Positions 9,222-17,860 are shown, counted from the stretch's first letter. The stretch: DNA of 64,000 bases from an uncultured Ignavibacteria bacterium (GCA_937873695.1 CALMYL010000023.1:62001-126000), one strand, 5' to 3'. Numbers and translations are program-made. Notes: generated by a model not told the origin, from the letters alone.

Positions 9222-9557
9222 TTACATATTATCTAAAATGGACCTTATTTGTAATTCAAGCTTAGGCAATTCTTCTACCGCTGCTTTCCATGCAAGTTCT
9301 GCATCAATTCCAAAATAATTATGAATCAAAACGTCTCTCATGCCTGCAATCTTTTTCCAGTTTATTTCAGGGTGTAGTATTTTGAAGTCGGTTGACAGGT
9401 TTTTAACGGCCTCGCCAATAATTTCCAGCCGCCTGTATACCATATCCTGTGTTGGGATGCTGTTGTAAAAATCATTCATAGAGACATTTTCCAGATATTC
9501 TTTAACCAGATCTGTGCTTTCAATTATGTGCGACAGAAAAAACTTTTCTTTACTCAA
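9222..9557 (-). CDS. hepT: HepT-like HEPN ribonuclease toxin
   Basis: Toxin of the HEPN/MNT type II-related class (DUF86), 111 residues, all alpha. The catalytic and modification motif Rx4HxY is intact: RDVLIHNY. Arg and His form the RNase site; the Tyr is the residue that the cognate MntA adenylylates in studied pairs. Starts with TTG overlapping the stop of mntA (TTGA), so the two are translationally coupled, antitoxin first. Nothing suggests decay. Confidence 0.85.
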   Translation of the reverse strand: MSKEKFFLSHIIESTDLVKEYLENVSMNDFYNSIPTQDMVYRRLEIIGEAVKNLSTDFKILHPEINWKKIAGMRDVLIHNYFGIDAELAWKAAVEELPKLELQIRSILDNM

Positions 9558-9835
9558 AAGAGGACTTCCTGATCTTTCAATATTTCTTCTTTAATATGAG
9601 GATTTATTGAACTATATGTAAGGACATCTACTTTTTTGTGGAATTTTTCTTCTAACTCAACTTTAATTTCCGCAAGATCAAACAGATTTTTATCACCGGA
9701 AAGCTGTATAATCAGATCAATATCACTGCCTTCAGTATTATCGCCCCTTGCAAATGAACCGAAAATTGATGCTTTCAGAACACCTTTTTCCTTTAAGAAA
9801 TTCGTAATGTATTTTTTTATTTCCTGATTACTCAT
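9554..9835 (-). CDS. mntA: MntA-like nucleotidyltransferase antitoxin
   Basis: 93-residue minimal nucleotidyltransferase with GSx10DxD complete (GSFARGDNTEGSDID). In characterised pairs MntA transfers AMP to the HepT toxin and so neutralises it. It is upstream of, and overlaps, hepT on the minus strand. It differs clearly from the orphan MNT at 7286, so the two are not a recent duplication. Confidence 0.85.
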   Translation of the reverse strand: MSNQEIKKYITNFLKEKGVLKASIFGSFARGDNTEGSDIDLIIQLSGDKNLFDLAEIKVELEEKFHKKVDVLTYSSINPHIKEEILKDQEVLF

Positions 9836-9883
9836 ATTTAAAAATAAGAAAGTTATTCTAAATAATTAAGACAATTAGCAATG

Positions 9884-9943
9884 TTAATACACAATTTTTT
9901 CAAGGAAGAGCCCGGATGGCGGGGCAGTGAATTCAGCGATGTT
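9884..9943 (-). pseudogene. Second, detached copy of the truA 3' end
   Basis: On the minus strand this encodes IAEFTAPPSGLFLEKIVY and a TAA stop, identical in protein to the last 18 residues of truA, whose own copy lies 134 bp away (10018-10074). The two DNA copies differ at five positions in this stretch, and all five are silent third-base changes. It is cut off upstream by a family 2 palindromic repeat (9947-9992) and has no start. Confidence 0.85.
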
Positions 9944-9946
9944 TTT

Positions 9947-9992
9947 GACCCCACCCCCGGCCCCTCCCCGAAGGGGAGGGGAGAAGTAAACC
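9947..9992. repeat. Palindromic repeat, family 2
   Basis: GACCCCACCCCCGG followed by CCCCTCCCC-gaa-GGGGAGGGG and the flank AGAAGTAAACCT. The same left and right flanks recur at 34168-34216. It abuts the detached truA tail. Confidence 0.8.
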
Positions 9993-10017
9993 TGCGATTT
10001 TCTGCTTACCTGATAAT

Positions 10018-10833
10018 TTAGTACACAATTTTTTCGAGGAAGAGCCCTGATGGCGGTGCAGTGAACTCAGCGATACTACCGCGACTCTTGATGCCGGTCC
10101 CGCTTGCAGCGGGACTTCGAAAACCGCCAGCGGTTTTCTTGAGCGGAGGGGAGGAAAGCAGGTAAGATATCTCTTCGTTTTTCATTTTGCCCCTGCCAAC
10201 TTCAACAAGCGCACCAACGATACGCCTTACCATCTTCCACAAAAAATGCGAAGCTTTTATGCGTATGTAGATCTTATTTGCGTCTTCGGTAATTTCAAGT
10301 GATTCAACAAGGCATTTGGTTGATTTATCATCGGGTGACTTATCCGAAAACGCTTTGAAATCGTGCATGCCAACAAAAAGTTTTGAGGCATCCTTCATTT
10401 TTTTTACATCAAGCTTATCCTTAACCCACCACACATAGCGTTTTTCAAACGCCGTACGGCGTTTTGAAATTACATATAAATACTGCCGTGATTTTGCGCT
10501 GTGGCGAGCGTGGAAATCAGGCCGTGCCTTTTCAATTTCGAGGATATTTATATCGCCGGGCAGTTCATCATTAATTTTCATTTTCAGTATCTCGGGTCCA
10601 AGCATTGTTTCGCAGTCTAAATGCGCCACCTGTTCGATAGCGTGAACGCCCGCATCGGTTCTGCCGGATCCTTGGAGGTCGATAAATTTATTGACACCCT
10701 TGTTCTTCCTGAAAACGGTATCAATGGCTTTCATTAACGTGCCCTGCACGGTTTTAACCGCTGATTCTTTCGGCTGTTTCTGCCAGCCGGAGTAATTTGC
10801 GCCGGTGTATTCGAGGTATATTTTAAATTTCAT
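10018..10833 (-). CDS. truA: tRNA pseudouridine(38-40) synthase TruA with a repeat-derived insertion
   Basis: Converts uridines 38-40 of the tRNA anticodon arm to pseudouridine. The 271-residue protein has the N-terminal YTGANYSGWQKQP and the catalytic Asp in GSGRTDAGVH, and the usual C-terminal TAPPSGLFLEKIVY. Between LLSSP and SIAEF, where family members normally have a few residues, there are 23 extra residues (codons 10078-10146) encoded by a palindromic repeat. The frame stays open, so the enzyme is probably functional with a low-complexity loop near its C-terminus. A second copy of the 3' end lies downstream at 9884-9943. Confidence 0.92.
   Translation of the reverse strand: MKFKIYLEYTGANYSGWQKQPKESAVKTVQGTLMKAIDTVFRKNKGVNKFIDLQGSGRTDAGVHAIEQVAHLDCETMLGPEILKMKINDELPGDINILEIEKARPDFHARHSAKSRQYLYVISKRRTAFEKRYVWWVKDKLDVKKMKDASKLFVGMHDFKAFSDKSPDDKSTKCLVESLEITEDANKIYIRIKASHFLWKMVRRIVGALVEVGRGKMKNEEISYLLSSPPLKKTAGGFRSPAASGTGIKSRGSIAEFTAPPSGLFLEKIVY
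10097..10138. repeat. Palindromic repeat, family 3, inside truA
   Basis: GTCCCGC (10097-10103) pairs with GCGGGAC (10109-10115), followed by GAAAACCGC-ca-GCGGTTTTC (10119-10138). The same two-hairpin plan with other arm sequences occurs at 57436-57475, 24063-24100 and 14575-14612. It lies in the coding frame of truA. Confidence 0.8.
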
Positions 10834-10842
10834 ATAATATTA

Positions 10843-10881
10843 GTTGTTGGTGATCCTGAAGGGACAAGCAACACCAACAAC
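10843..10881. repeat. Inverted repeat between truA and its upstream neighbour
   Basis: GTTGTTGGTG (10843-10852) is perfectly complementary to CACCAACAAC (10872-10881). It lies just upstream of the truA start and has no T-run, so it is more likely another dispersed palindrome than a terminator. Confidence 0.6.
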
Positions 10882-10934
10882 GGGAGATTTTAAAATTTTA
10901 TATTACAAAGATACTTAAACAGATCTATAAAGAA

Positions 10935-10962
10935 AAAGCACAGATAGTAATATCTGTGCTTT
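10935..10962 (-). terminator. Terminator of the 473-residue secreted protein gene
   Basis: Perfect 12-bp stem AAAGCACAGATA/TATCTGTGCTTT with a 4-base loop, flanked by an A-run on the plus strand that gives a T-run for transcription on the minus strand. Confidence 0.85.
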
Positions 10963-10990
10963 AAAAAAATTTGACCGATCAATGAAAAAA

Positions 10991-12412
10991 CTACTCACCC
11001 CACTTGCGCAAGCTTGGCGCTATGCGCTGACCTTTTGTGTTGCCGGGTGCAGCGGTTTTTTTGTTTGGATTGGGTTTACGCGGTGTATCATCGTTATCAC
11101 ATGAACCGCCCGCGAGTGAGTTTGAAGCGCAGTTCCACCAGTCTTTTACGTAATCAAGATGTTTATCTATCCAGTCGCGTTTATCTTTAATTTCGGTAGG
11201 ATCCTTTACAGCATCCAGTCCGTCTTTCATATGTTTATCGGCGTTGAACTCATCCATATTACCCGGTTCGCTGCCTTTGCCGGGATTGTTGGAATCCTTG
11301 CGGTACTTGGCAATTTTCTTGAAGAAATCATTGGCGGTTACCAGCCTTGCTTTGTATAAAGCCGAAGTGGGGTCCTGCGGATATGATTTGAATTCAGTGA
11401 CATTTTTTAATTCTTTACCGTCTCCGCGTATCATCCATCCAAAGTTCTCTATCAATTCTTCTTCACCGGGATTTGAGCCGATAAACTTTACAGATTTGAA
11501 TCTATATATGGGATAGAATTTTCCGTCATCACCTTTCATTACATCACTTCCCGGTTCATCAACATAGCTGATCTCTATCTTATCGCCATTCTTTTCGAAC
11601 AACGTAATTCTTCCTTTGGCATCGCGGGTTAAATTGACAGATTGCGGGCGGTAAAGCTCGAGTACGGAATGTGTATAAGTGATCGGCATCATTCTCATAT
11701 AAAATCCATCACCAATGTAAGCCCAGTTGCCGGGATCAATTTGTTTCTTAAGCATATTTGAGGGGGCATCGCCCGGAATTACCGCCATACTTTCAATTTC
11801 TTCAAAGCTGCTGGAGGGGTCAGTAATTTTGCCGCGGAGATCTTTGTAGAATTTAGCGGTTGATCTTACTTCATCCGGCAGAAGGTCAAGGGGTATATCG
11901 CTGATGCCAATACTCATTTCTGCAATTTCAGCGGGAGTTAGAAGCGGTTTTACGCGCATTTGCAGCTCAGGCTGCAGATCGGTGAATTTTGCACCGTAAA
12001 TAATTGACCAAAGCAGAAGCTGTATATCCCTTTGCGCGATCTCGGGATGTTCTGCGGAGCGGTTAAGTATGTTTGTAACAAGATTATCAAGTTTTCCTTT
12101 TATCGGGGCTATCAAGTGTCCCGAGCCTTTTGTGGGGCCGTGTGTGCCGGCTTTAAGGCAGTAGCTTTGTACTGTCATGCGGTAATACCCCGGGCCCAGC
12201 GGCGCGTTATAGTCAGCCGGTTCCACGGGAACGTAATATTTATCAATATCATTTATCCAGAAAGATACAGGGAGGGCGTCATCGATCGAGGTTGTAATAT
12301 TTTTATCTTCGAGGATATCAGGGACAACAGTTTTTTTGATGATATCTTCAAACTGAGCGTTTGCAATTAATGGTGTAAATAAAACCATTAAGAAAAATAG
12401 TTTTTTCAACAT
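10991..12412 (-). CDS. Secreted protein of unknown function
   Basis: 473 residues with a signal peptide (MLKKLFFLMVLFTPLIANAQ), so exported. I do not recognise a domain. Around residues 75-135 is a segment with GYYRMTVQSYCLKAG, GSGHLIAPIKG, then AEHPEIAQRDIQLLLWSIIYG, a Cys...Gln-x5-Trp arrangement that looks like a conserved core. The C-terminal 90 residues are charged and Asn/Lys/Asp-rich (PGKGSEPGNMDEF, CDNDDTPRKPNPNKK), and no T9SS sorting domain is seen. Monocistronic, with its own terminator at 10935-10962. Either a periplasmic or an outer-surface role is possible. Confidence 0.7.
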   Translation of the reverse strand: MLKKLFFLMVLFTPLIANAQFEDIIKKTVVPDILEDKNITTSIDDALPVSFWINDIDKYYVPVEPADYNAPLGPGYYRMTVQSYCLKAGTHGPTKGSGHLIAPIKGKLDNLVTNILNRSAEHPEIAQRDIQLLLWSIIYGAKFTDLQPELQMRVKPLLTPAEIAEMSIGISDIPLDLLPDEVRSTAKFYKDLRGKITDPSSSFEEIESMAVIPGDAPSNMLKKQIDPGNWAYIGDGFYMRMMPITYTHSVLELYRPQSVNLTRDAKGRITLFEKNGDKIEISYVDEPGSDVMKGDDGKFYPIYRFKSVKFIGSNPGEEELIENFGWMIRGDGKELKNVTEFKSYPQDPTSALYKARLVTANDFFKKIAKYRKDSNNPGKGSEPGNMDEFNADKHMKDGLDAVKDPTEIKDKRDWIDKHLDYVKDWWNCASNSLAGGSCDNDDTPRKPNPNKKTAAPGNTKGQRIAPSLRKWGE

Positions 12413-13052
12413 GATGTTTCGAGTTATTTATTTGATTAATATGCAAAAATAAGCAGAAAATATTAATTATCTATTAACAAAATAGGTGACTTGATAGTGA
12501 AGGAAACTTGCAGAACGGAATAAGGGGGATAGTTATTTCATACGTTCCCAAGCGGGAGTTTGTCAAAAGAATTCTTTAAGGACTTCATTTGTTTCATTTA
12601 TGAACGAGCGAAAAATCTGTTACTTTCTTTTGAACGATCAAAAGAAAGTAACCAAAGAAAAATCGCCCGCTGCAGAAAATTTCCTAAAATTATCTTCGCT
12701 TTGCAGGAAAATAAACTTCCTCCCTGCCTGAACTGCCGTTACGGCAGGCAGGCGCTAAAGCGTTTTAAGTCCTAAGGGCTCGTCACGCTTTGATACGCAC
12801 CATGGGTGCGATTTGCGTGACTCAAACAAATTTTCCTGTGTTTATTCTGCGAAGCTAATTTTTTTACGGAAATTTTCAAAGGCGGGTTTATTTGTGAGTA
12901 AAAGGCTGAATTTGGAACTGCTTCAAAATCGTTCCAATCAGAATCTAAAAAGGGGCTTAATAGCCCCTTCAATCTAAAAAATAGCTGCACCCGGAATCTA
13001 TTTCATACAATCAGAATGGAGGTCTGTTTAGAGTACCATTTAAAAAAACTTA
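12413..13052. other. 640-bp intergenic region, mostly a structured repeat
   Basis: No gene is supported here. 12619-12877 is copy B of the family 1 repeat. The flanks (12413-12600 and 12880-13050) are AT-rich and show nothing I can name. Open frames across the repeat on both strands are short and lack plausible starts. Confidence 0.7.
12619..12877 (+). repeat. Structured palindromic repeat, family 1, copy B
   Basis: Same plan as copy A (1897-2087) with different arms. The first hairpin is GTTACTTTCTTTTG/CAAAAGAAAGTAAC (12619-12632 with 12639-12652, again a 6-base loop). Outer arms are GAAAATTTCC (12675-12684) with GGAAATTTTC (12868-12877), CTTCGC (12694-12699) with GCGAAG (12849-12854), and CAGGAAAA (12704-12711) with TTTTCCTG (12831-12838). 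The centre has GTCACGC (12782-12788) with GCGTGAC (12815-12821) around CGCACC-ATG-GGTGCG (12796-12810), then the shared ACTCAAACA. An extra hairpin (about 12723-12752) is inserted on one side. Confidence 0.85.
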
Positions 13053-13478
13053 TTATTTCTTTTTAGATATCAGCGCGTCAATGCTGTATTTGCCGGCGCC
13101 GATAAATAAAAGGGCCATGAATACCGCGAACATTTCCATTGGGTAGATAGCGCGGTTCCACGGGTCAAGTTTTGATGTATGCTGCATAAATGCTACAAGC
13201 ATTGTAAATGCCATAAATGCCGAAGCGGGGCGTGTGAAGAGTCCGAGCAGTATCAGGATACCGCCGCCGAATTCAGAAATGGATGCCATAAATCCCCAGA
13301 AAACCGGGGCGAAGGTAATACCCAAATTAGCCATGGAGCCGCCGATCTTGCCCCAAAGTTCGGGTCCACCCATAATTTTACCCCAGCCGTGAACGAAAAT
13401 GAACGAAAATCCGATTCCTATTCGCAAAAAAAGAATTCCGGCATCGCTGTACTTATTGAGAAAGTTTTTAATAATCAT
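13053..13478 (-). CDS. DoxX family membrane protein
   Basis: 141-residue protein with four hydrophobic segments. The family core is visible: LFLRIGIGFSFIFVHGWGK at the N-terminus, EFGGGILILLGLFTRPAS in the second and third helices, and MLVAFMQHTSKLDPWNRA before the last. DoxX/YphA-type proteins are inner-membrane proteins of mostly unknown function, some linked to redox or sulfur metabolism. It stands alone between repeat-rich spacers, so context adds nothing. Confidence 0.85.
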   Translation of the reverse strand: MIIKNFLNKYSDAGILFLRIGIGFSFIFVHGWGKIMGGPELWGKIGGSMANLGITFAPVFWGFMASISEFGGGILILLGLFTRPASAFMAFTMLVAFMQHTSKLDPWNRAIYPMEMFAVFMALLFIGAGKYSIDALISKKK

Positions 13479-13568
13479 AATAATTTACAGTTAGTTAGTG
13501 GTTAGTTATGTGTTGTAACAACAATATAGGGGTATTAAGTTTCAGGGAAATGTGAGAGAAAAACCTTT

Positions 13569-13680
13569 TATTTTTACCCCTACTTCGCCCACCCAAGGCG
13601 GGCTCTTCTCCCACGTGCCATAGGCAGTCCTACGGCCTGTTAGGGGGAACTGCTAGGGCAGTCAGGAATATAGAGGGGGT
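13569..13680. repeat. Composite palindromic repeat, family 2-like
   Basis: A C-rich left part (TTTTTACCCCTACTTCGCCC) and a G-rich right part (GAGGGGGTA near 13670-13680) enclose smaller palindromes, including gggcagt/actgcc-like arms around 13620-13660. It looks like a family 2 repeat that has taken inserts. The boundaries are approximate. Confidence 0.5.
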
Positions 13681-13693
13681 ACTCATGTAAATT

Positions 13694-14461
13694 CTACTTT
13701 AAAAATTCATGTTTAAGGGAATCATTCTGCCATTTTAGAAACAATCCTTTTGTGCTGTCGGCATTTATCTTCACTGTGTTGTAGGATTTGCCGATGGTTA
13801 TTGATGCATTATGCCAGCCGGGTGAGAGCCTTACAATTTTTTGTATCACACTTTCCTGATCGCTTTCGCTCATTAGCATACTTTTGGGAACAACAACATC
13901 ACGGTTTATCTGCATATAAATTTCTTTTCCCAAAAGAGATCCATCAAACGTTATAATGTAATCTTTCTTTTGTTTTTCCATTTGTTCTTTACCGATCTTC
14001 TCTATTGCATTACTGCATGCACTCCACTCCTTTTGCCAGGAATCTTTTATGAAATTCATACCGGAATTACTGACGCTTGAGTGTTTTCCCGGTTTCCAGT
14101 TGAGCGAAATACTCTCGCCGCCGCGATCATATACTTTTTCTTCATATGAATCAATTTCATCAAAATCGTTATCTTTGAATATTTCATATAGTTTATCAAG
14201 CTCAGCATCCGAAAGTCTAAAATCAACGCGCGTAACAGATCCGCCATCGTTTATTTTATAGTAGCAGGAATCCTTTGAGATAAAAATATTTTCGCTGTAA
14301 TATAACATGCCGCCGTTTTGTGAATAGCTGAACCGGATATCATCCGGGCGTTTATCTGGCAGAGGAGAGCTATCACCGGAGCTTTTTGCGCAGATAAATC
14401 CGCTGAATATGAACGCTATATTAAATATTGCTATGGTTAAATACTTCATTTTCAATTTCAT
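13694..14461 (-). CDS. Exported protein of unknown function
   Basis: 255 residues beginning with a hydrophobic leader (KYLTIAIFNIAFIFSGFICA) that may be a signal peptide or a weak lipobox at SGFIC. A second in-frame ATG at 14449 would also fit. The body is polar with beta-strand character (RFSYSQNGGMLYYSENIFIS, DRGGESISLNW); residues 75-100 (LSDAELDKLYEIFKDNDFDEI) look helical. No enzymatic motif or known family is recognised. It is monocistronic and points away from the cupin gene. Confidence 0.65.
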   Translation of the reverse strand: MKLKMKYLTIAIFNIAFIFSGFICAKSSGDSSPLPDKRPDDIRFSYSQNGGMLYYSENIFISKDSCYYKINDGGSVTRVDFRLSDAELDKLYEIFKDNDFDEIDSYEEKVYDRGGESISLNWKPGKHSSVSNSGMNFIKDSWQKEWSACSNAIEKIGKEQMEKQKKDYIITFDGSLLGKEIYMQINRDVVVPKSMLMSESDQESVIQKIVRLSPGWHNASITIGKSYNTVKINADSTKGLFLKWQNDSLKHEFLK

Positions 14462-14540
14462 AATATTTTTCAGTTAGTTATGTTACTGAAATTGCGGAGG
14501 AATTGTTCCGTTGATACAAAATTAGGGAAAAATGTACTAT

Positions 14541-14629
14541 TAACCTCACCCCCCAGCCCCTCTCCTGCTTATGATCCCGCTAAGCAGAAGCGCGGGACGG
14601 CAAAAAGCGCCGGAGGGGAGCAAAGAAAG
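14541..14629. repeat. Nested palindromic repeat: family 3 inside family 2
   Basis: The family 2 arms (AACCTCACCCCCCAGCCCC TCTCC and GGAGGGGAGCAAAG) are split by a family 3 unit: TCCCGC (14575-14580) with GCGGGA (14592-14597), then CGGC...GCCG (14598-14612). CTGCTTA (14565-14571) can also pair with TAAGCAG (14581-14587). This is direct evidence that one repeat family inserts into the loop of another. Confidence 0.75.
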
Positions 14630-14637
14630 ATTAGTTT

Positions 14638-15135
14638 ATGAATGCAGAGAATTACATAAAAAAACTTGGACTTGAAAAGCATCCCGAAGGCGGGTGGTTT
14701 AAGGAAGTGTACAGGTCTGATGAAGAAATTGCGGGAGAGCACTTACCCGATAGGTATACGGGCAGCAGACATCACTCGACATCGATTTATTTTCTGCTTA
14801 CGTCTGATACATTTTCTGCATTTCACAGGATAAAAAGTGATGAGCTTTGGCATTTTTATGACGGCACAGCCGTAACCATTTATATGATTGATGAAACAGG
14901 AAATTACAATGAAATCATACTTGGCAGGAATATTGAAAAAGGTGAAGTACTGCAGTGTGTTATACCGCACGGAGTGTGGTTTGGCGCGAGGGTAATTTCA
15001 CCTGATTCATTCTGCCTTGTCGGCTGCACGGTCGCGCCGGGTTTCCATTTTGACGATTTTGAACTTGGTGAAAGAAATGAATTAGTTCAGAAATATCCTC
15101 AACACAAAGATATCATAGGTAAGCTTACAAGATAA
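14638..15135 (+). CDS. DUF985 cupin-superfamily protein
   Basis: 165-residue protein matching the DUF985 (Cupin_5) family across its length. It has KHPEGGWFKEVYRS at the start, the strand STSIYFLL, the metal-site-like region FHRIKSDELWHFYDG, and VIPHGVWFGA and CTVAPGFHFDDFEL in the second half. His and Glu are placed as in single-domain cupins that bind a divalent metal. The reaction of the family is not established. It starts at the ATG after a nested repeat, and a hairpin follows at 15141-15192. Confidence 0.88.
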   Translation: MNAENYIKKLGLEKHPEGGWFKEVYRSDEEIAGEHLPDRYTGSRHHSTSIYFLLTSDTFSAFHRIKSDELWHFYDGTAVTIYMIDETGNYNEIILGRNIEKGEVLQCVIPHGVWFGARVISPDSFCLVGCTVAPGFHFDDFELGERNELVQKYPQHKDIIGKLTR

Positions 15136-15140
15136 AAAGC

Positions 15141-15193
15141 AAAGGTTTGATGCGATTGAGTAATAAACATACCTTTATCCCATCAAACCTTTT
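15141..15193. terminator. Bidirectional hairpin between convergent genes
   Basis: AAAGGTTTGATG (15141-15152) pairs perfectly with CATCAAACCTTT (15181-15192) over a 28-base loop, with a T-run on one side and an A-run on the other. It can serve both the cupin gene and the minus-strand GNAT-nitrilase operon. Confidence 0.6.
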
Positions 15194-15206
15194 ATGGAGG
15201 AAAAGA

Positions 15207-16766
15207 TCATAATTCCAGGCTGTCATCGCCTTCCTTAACATGAATAGAGTATAAATCCTTTCGTCTATCCTGCCAGTTAAGAACGCTTCCGATCTTGCGC
15301 TGGCGTTTAATCAGATTAACGTCCAGATCGTGAAATATCAGGGTTTCAATATTCGGTGAGCATTCAGCTGCGATGCCGTCTCTTTCAAACGGTATATCAG
15401 AAGGGGTTAGAATTGCAGATTGAGCATAATGAATATCAAGATTTTCCACTGAAGGAAGATTGCCGACGCAGCCCGCTATTACAGTATAAACCTGATTTTC
15501 TACGCAGCGCGCGTGAGAGCAGTACCTCACTCTGAGGTAAGCGCTTCTTTCATCGGTATTGAACGGGACAAAAATAATATTGGCTCCTTTTTCAACCGCA
15601 ATTCTTGCAAGTTCCGGAAACTCGATATCATAACATATAAGTATCGCTATTTTTCCTTTATCTGTATCAAACACTTCTACTTTATTACCCGGTTTAACAC
15701 CCCACCATTTTTTTTCGCTGGGGGTAATGTGAATTTTATATTGTTTACCCAAAGTGCCGTCTCTTCTGAATAAATAAGAAATATTGTAAAGTTCATTATT
15801 TTCCAGTGTAAAATGAGACCCGCCAATAATATTTATGTTATACTTGATGGCCATATTTGTGAAAGCTTTCAGATATTTAGGAGTATAATCCGAGAGCTTT
15901 CTCATAGCAAGTCCGGGACGCTCAGGACGCATGAAAGATAAAAGCTGAGTAGTAAACATTTCAGGAAATAAAATAAAATCACATTTATAATCAGAGGCAA
16001 TATCGACAAAGTATTCACAATATTTGGCAAAGTCCCTGAAATCCTTAACCATTCTCATCAAATACTGAATTGCGCATACTCTTACGTATTCAGGCTGATT
16101 TTTATATCCTGTTGCGGTTAAAGGGTTGTAATCAATGTTAGTCCACTCCAGAAACGTAGCATACCCGACAGATTCTTTGTCAGAGGGAAGATATTCAGGA
16201 ATGAGCCTGATTAGCACAAAATTATTGGCAAGCTGTGGAGTTAGTACAGGGTCTATTAATTCCTTTGAAATAACTTTCTCAATATATTCACCCGCCGCCA
16301 TTTTTTTTAAATGCTTATAATAACCCGGAATTCTTCCTCCGATAACTATTCTTTTCAGATTATTCTTCTTTACAATATCTTTTCTGGCAGAATACAGCCG
16401 CCGGGACAGCTTAAGTCCCCTGTAATTGGGGTCAGTCATTATTTCTATTCCATAGAGTGTATCTCCCAGTACATCGTGATTTGTGATGAAGCCGCCGTTG
16501 GTAATTTCGCTCCAGCTGTGTTTATTCGAGTATTCATCAAAGTTAAGAATCAAACTGGACGAGGAAGCAATGATCTTCCCTTCAAATTCAATACAGAATT
16601 GACCTTCGGGAAATATAGCAACAAGACTGTGAAATTGCTCTTTAGTCCATGGTTTCATTTTCGGGAAACATTTTAGCTGCAGCTTCACAATCTGCTCAAA
16701 ATCATTATCTTTTAATGTTCTGAGCTTTATCTTTTTTTCAAATTGTTTCAGATCAATGACAGACAT
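15207..16766 (-). CDS. GNAT acetyltransferase fused to a carbon-nitrogen hydrolase
   Basis: Two-domain enzyme of about 520 residues. Residues 14-200 are a GNAT fold; the acetyl-CoA loop is around [15 protein letters not shown]. Residues 225-510 are a nitrilase-family amidase with the full catalytic triad: Glu270 in LFPEM, Lys345 in [11 protein letters not shown] and Cys379 in [11 protein letters not shown]. This architecture is known (YhcX-like proteins), but its substrate is not. Two adjacent ATG codons compete as start; a strong AGGAGGT site supports them. The gene begins 12 bp after the stop of the eRF1-like gene, so the two form an operon. Confidence 0.88.
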   Translation of the reverse strand: MSVIDLKQFEKKIKLRTLKDNDFEQIVKLQLKCFPKMKPWTKEQFHSLVAIFPEGQFCIEFEGKIIASSSSLILNFDEYSNKHSWSEITNGGFITNHDVLGDTLYGIEIMTDPNYRGLKLSRRLYSARKDIVKKNNLKRIVIGGRIPGYYKHLKKMAAGEYIEKVISKELIDPVLTPQLANNFVLIRLIPEYLPSDKESVGYATFLEWTNIDYNPLTATGYKNQPEYVRVCAIQYLMRMVKDFRDFAKYCEYFVDIASDYKCDFILFPEMFTTQLLSFMRPERPGLAMRKLSDYTPKYLKAFTNMAIKYNINIIGGSHFTLENNELYNISYLFRRDGTLGKQYKIHITPSEKKWWGVKPGNKVEVFDTDKGKIAILICYDIEFPELARIAVEKGANIIFVPFNTDERSAYLRVRYCSHARCVENQVYTVIAGCVGNLPSVENLDIHYAQSAILTPSDIPFERDGIAAECSPNIETLIFHDLDVNLIKRQRKIGSVLNWQDRRKDLYSIHVKEGDDSLEL

Positions 16767-16780
16767 CATTACCTCCTGTT

Positions 16781-17860
16781 TTAATATCTGAGAATCATAG
16801 CAATTCTGCCGTAATTTTCAAGTGAACCGTTATCAAAAAAAATAATATTTCCGCCTTTTGAAATTACGAGTTCAATCAATTCATCAACAATATCTTCAGA
16901 ACCTCCATTTAATAGTTTTTCTGTGATCTCAACATGGTTATCCTTAATTATTCCGGTAACAGCAAAATTAATTTCAACCAGTAAAATCAATCCTCTGCCT
17001 TCATTTGCCAGATTCCATATTTCCTGAATTCCGGTAACAAATTTTTTAGCGCTAACAGCGGGATCTATTTTTTTAATTATATCATTTCTTATTTCTGCAA
17101 ATCCCTTTTTTGCTTCGGGCCAGATCAATTTGGAAAGTTCTGAAGCCGATGCAGACCCGTAGTTTCCTGTGATCTCGGCAATTACACTGATATTTGAAGT
17201 GCAAATATCCTTAAAAAATGATATTTGTTTTTGAGTGCCGCAAATAACTACAGATACCTGGCAGCCACCGCTTAGTTCCTTTAAGATCTTTTCAGTATCA
17301 CGAAGGTGATTTTTAAGCCGCTCTTCATTTTCCCGGATTCTGTCGTTAAACGAAGCATCAGGAAAATTTCCTTTCTTAATATCATGTACAATATTTTTAA
17401 GTGGAAGCATAGCATGAACAGCTTCCTGACACTTTTCTCTTTCGCAATTAAAAATACGGGTATTTTTATCGTCAATAATAACCGCATAATATGGCTGAGA
17501 GCGGTTCAGTCCAAAAACCAGGTCCCGCGTTATGAAATTATCGTCAATAATTAATCTTTCTTTAACCGGAAAGCTGAAAGTAAATTTGTAAAAATTATCA
17601 TTACTTATAAAAACAGCAAGCCCGTCTTCAAGATGATTAACATCAATATCATCAGTCAGGTTATTAAGTTTATTAAGAATATTTGTAATATAAAAATTAC
17701 TGAATTCATTTTTTAATCTGTCAATTGCCGCATTAGCCAGGTTTTTAAGCCTGATCTTATCCTGCTGATTATCGGGAAAGCTGCGGTGAGTTGGCATTAA
17801 CAATGAAATACTGGGAGTAGATTTTAAGGATTGTATATTTTTTAAAAGAATTCTGTTCAT
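16781..17860 (-). CDS. Bacterial eRF1-like protein (baeRF family 3; Balon-type hibernation factor candidate)
   Basis: 359-residue cytoplasmic protein. The opening [17 protein letters not shown] followed by [10 protein letters not shown] is the hallmark of the baeRF3 group, bacterial relatives of eukaryotic/archaeal release factor 1 and Pelota. Balon, a member of this wider group, binds the A site of idle ribosomes during cold or stress. There is no GGQ motif, so peptide release is not expected. The C-terminal part ([39 protein letters not shown]) resembles the L7Ae-like end domain of eRF1. It is transcribed with the GNAT-nitrilase and divergently from a UspA protein, which supports a stress role. 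Family is fairly sure; the hibernation role is inference. Confidence 0.8.
   Translation of the reverse strand: MNRILLKNIQSLKSTPSISLLMPTHRSFPDNQQDKIRLKNLANAAIDRLKNEFSNFYITNILNKLNNLTDDIDVNHLEDGLAVFISNDNFYKFTFSFPVKERLIIDDNFITRDLVFGLNRSQPYYAVIIDDKNTRIFNCEREKCQEAVHAMLPLKNIVHDIKKGNFPDASFNDRIRENEERLKNHLRDTEKILKELSGGCQVSVVICGTQKQISFFKDICTSNISVIAEITGNYGSASASELSKLIWPEAKKGFAEIRNDIIKKIDPAVSAKKFVTGIQEIWNLANEGRGLILLVEINFAVTGIIKDNHVEITEKLLNGGSEDIVDELIELVISKGGNIIFFDNGSLENYGRIAMILRY

Noticed and set aside
12560-12990. Two short open frames across the 12.6 kb repeat
   Set aside because: The translations follow the palindromic arms and lack credible starts. They are by-products of the repeat.
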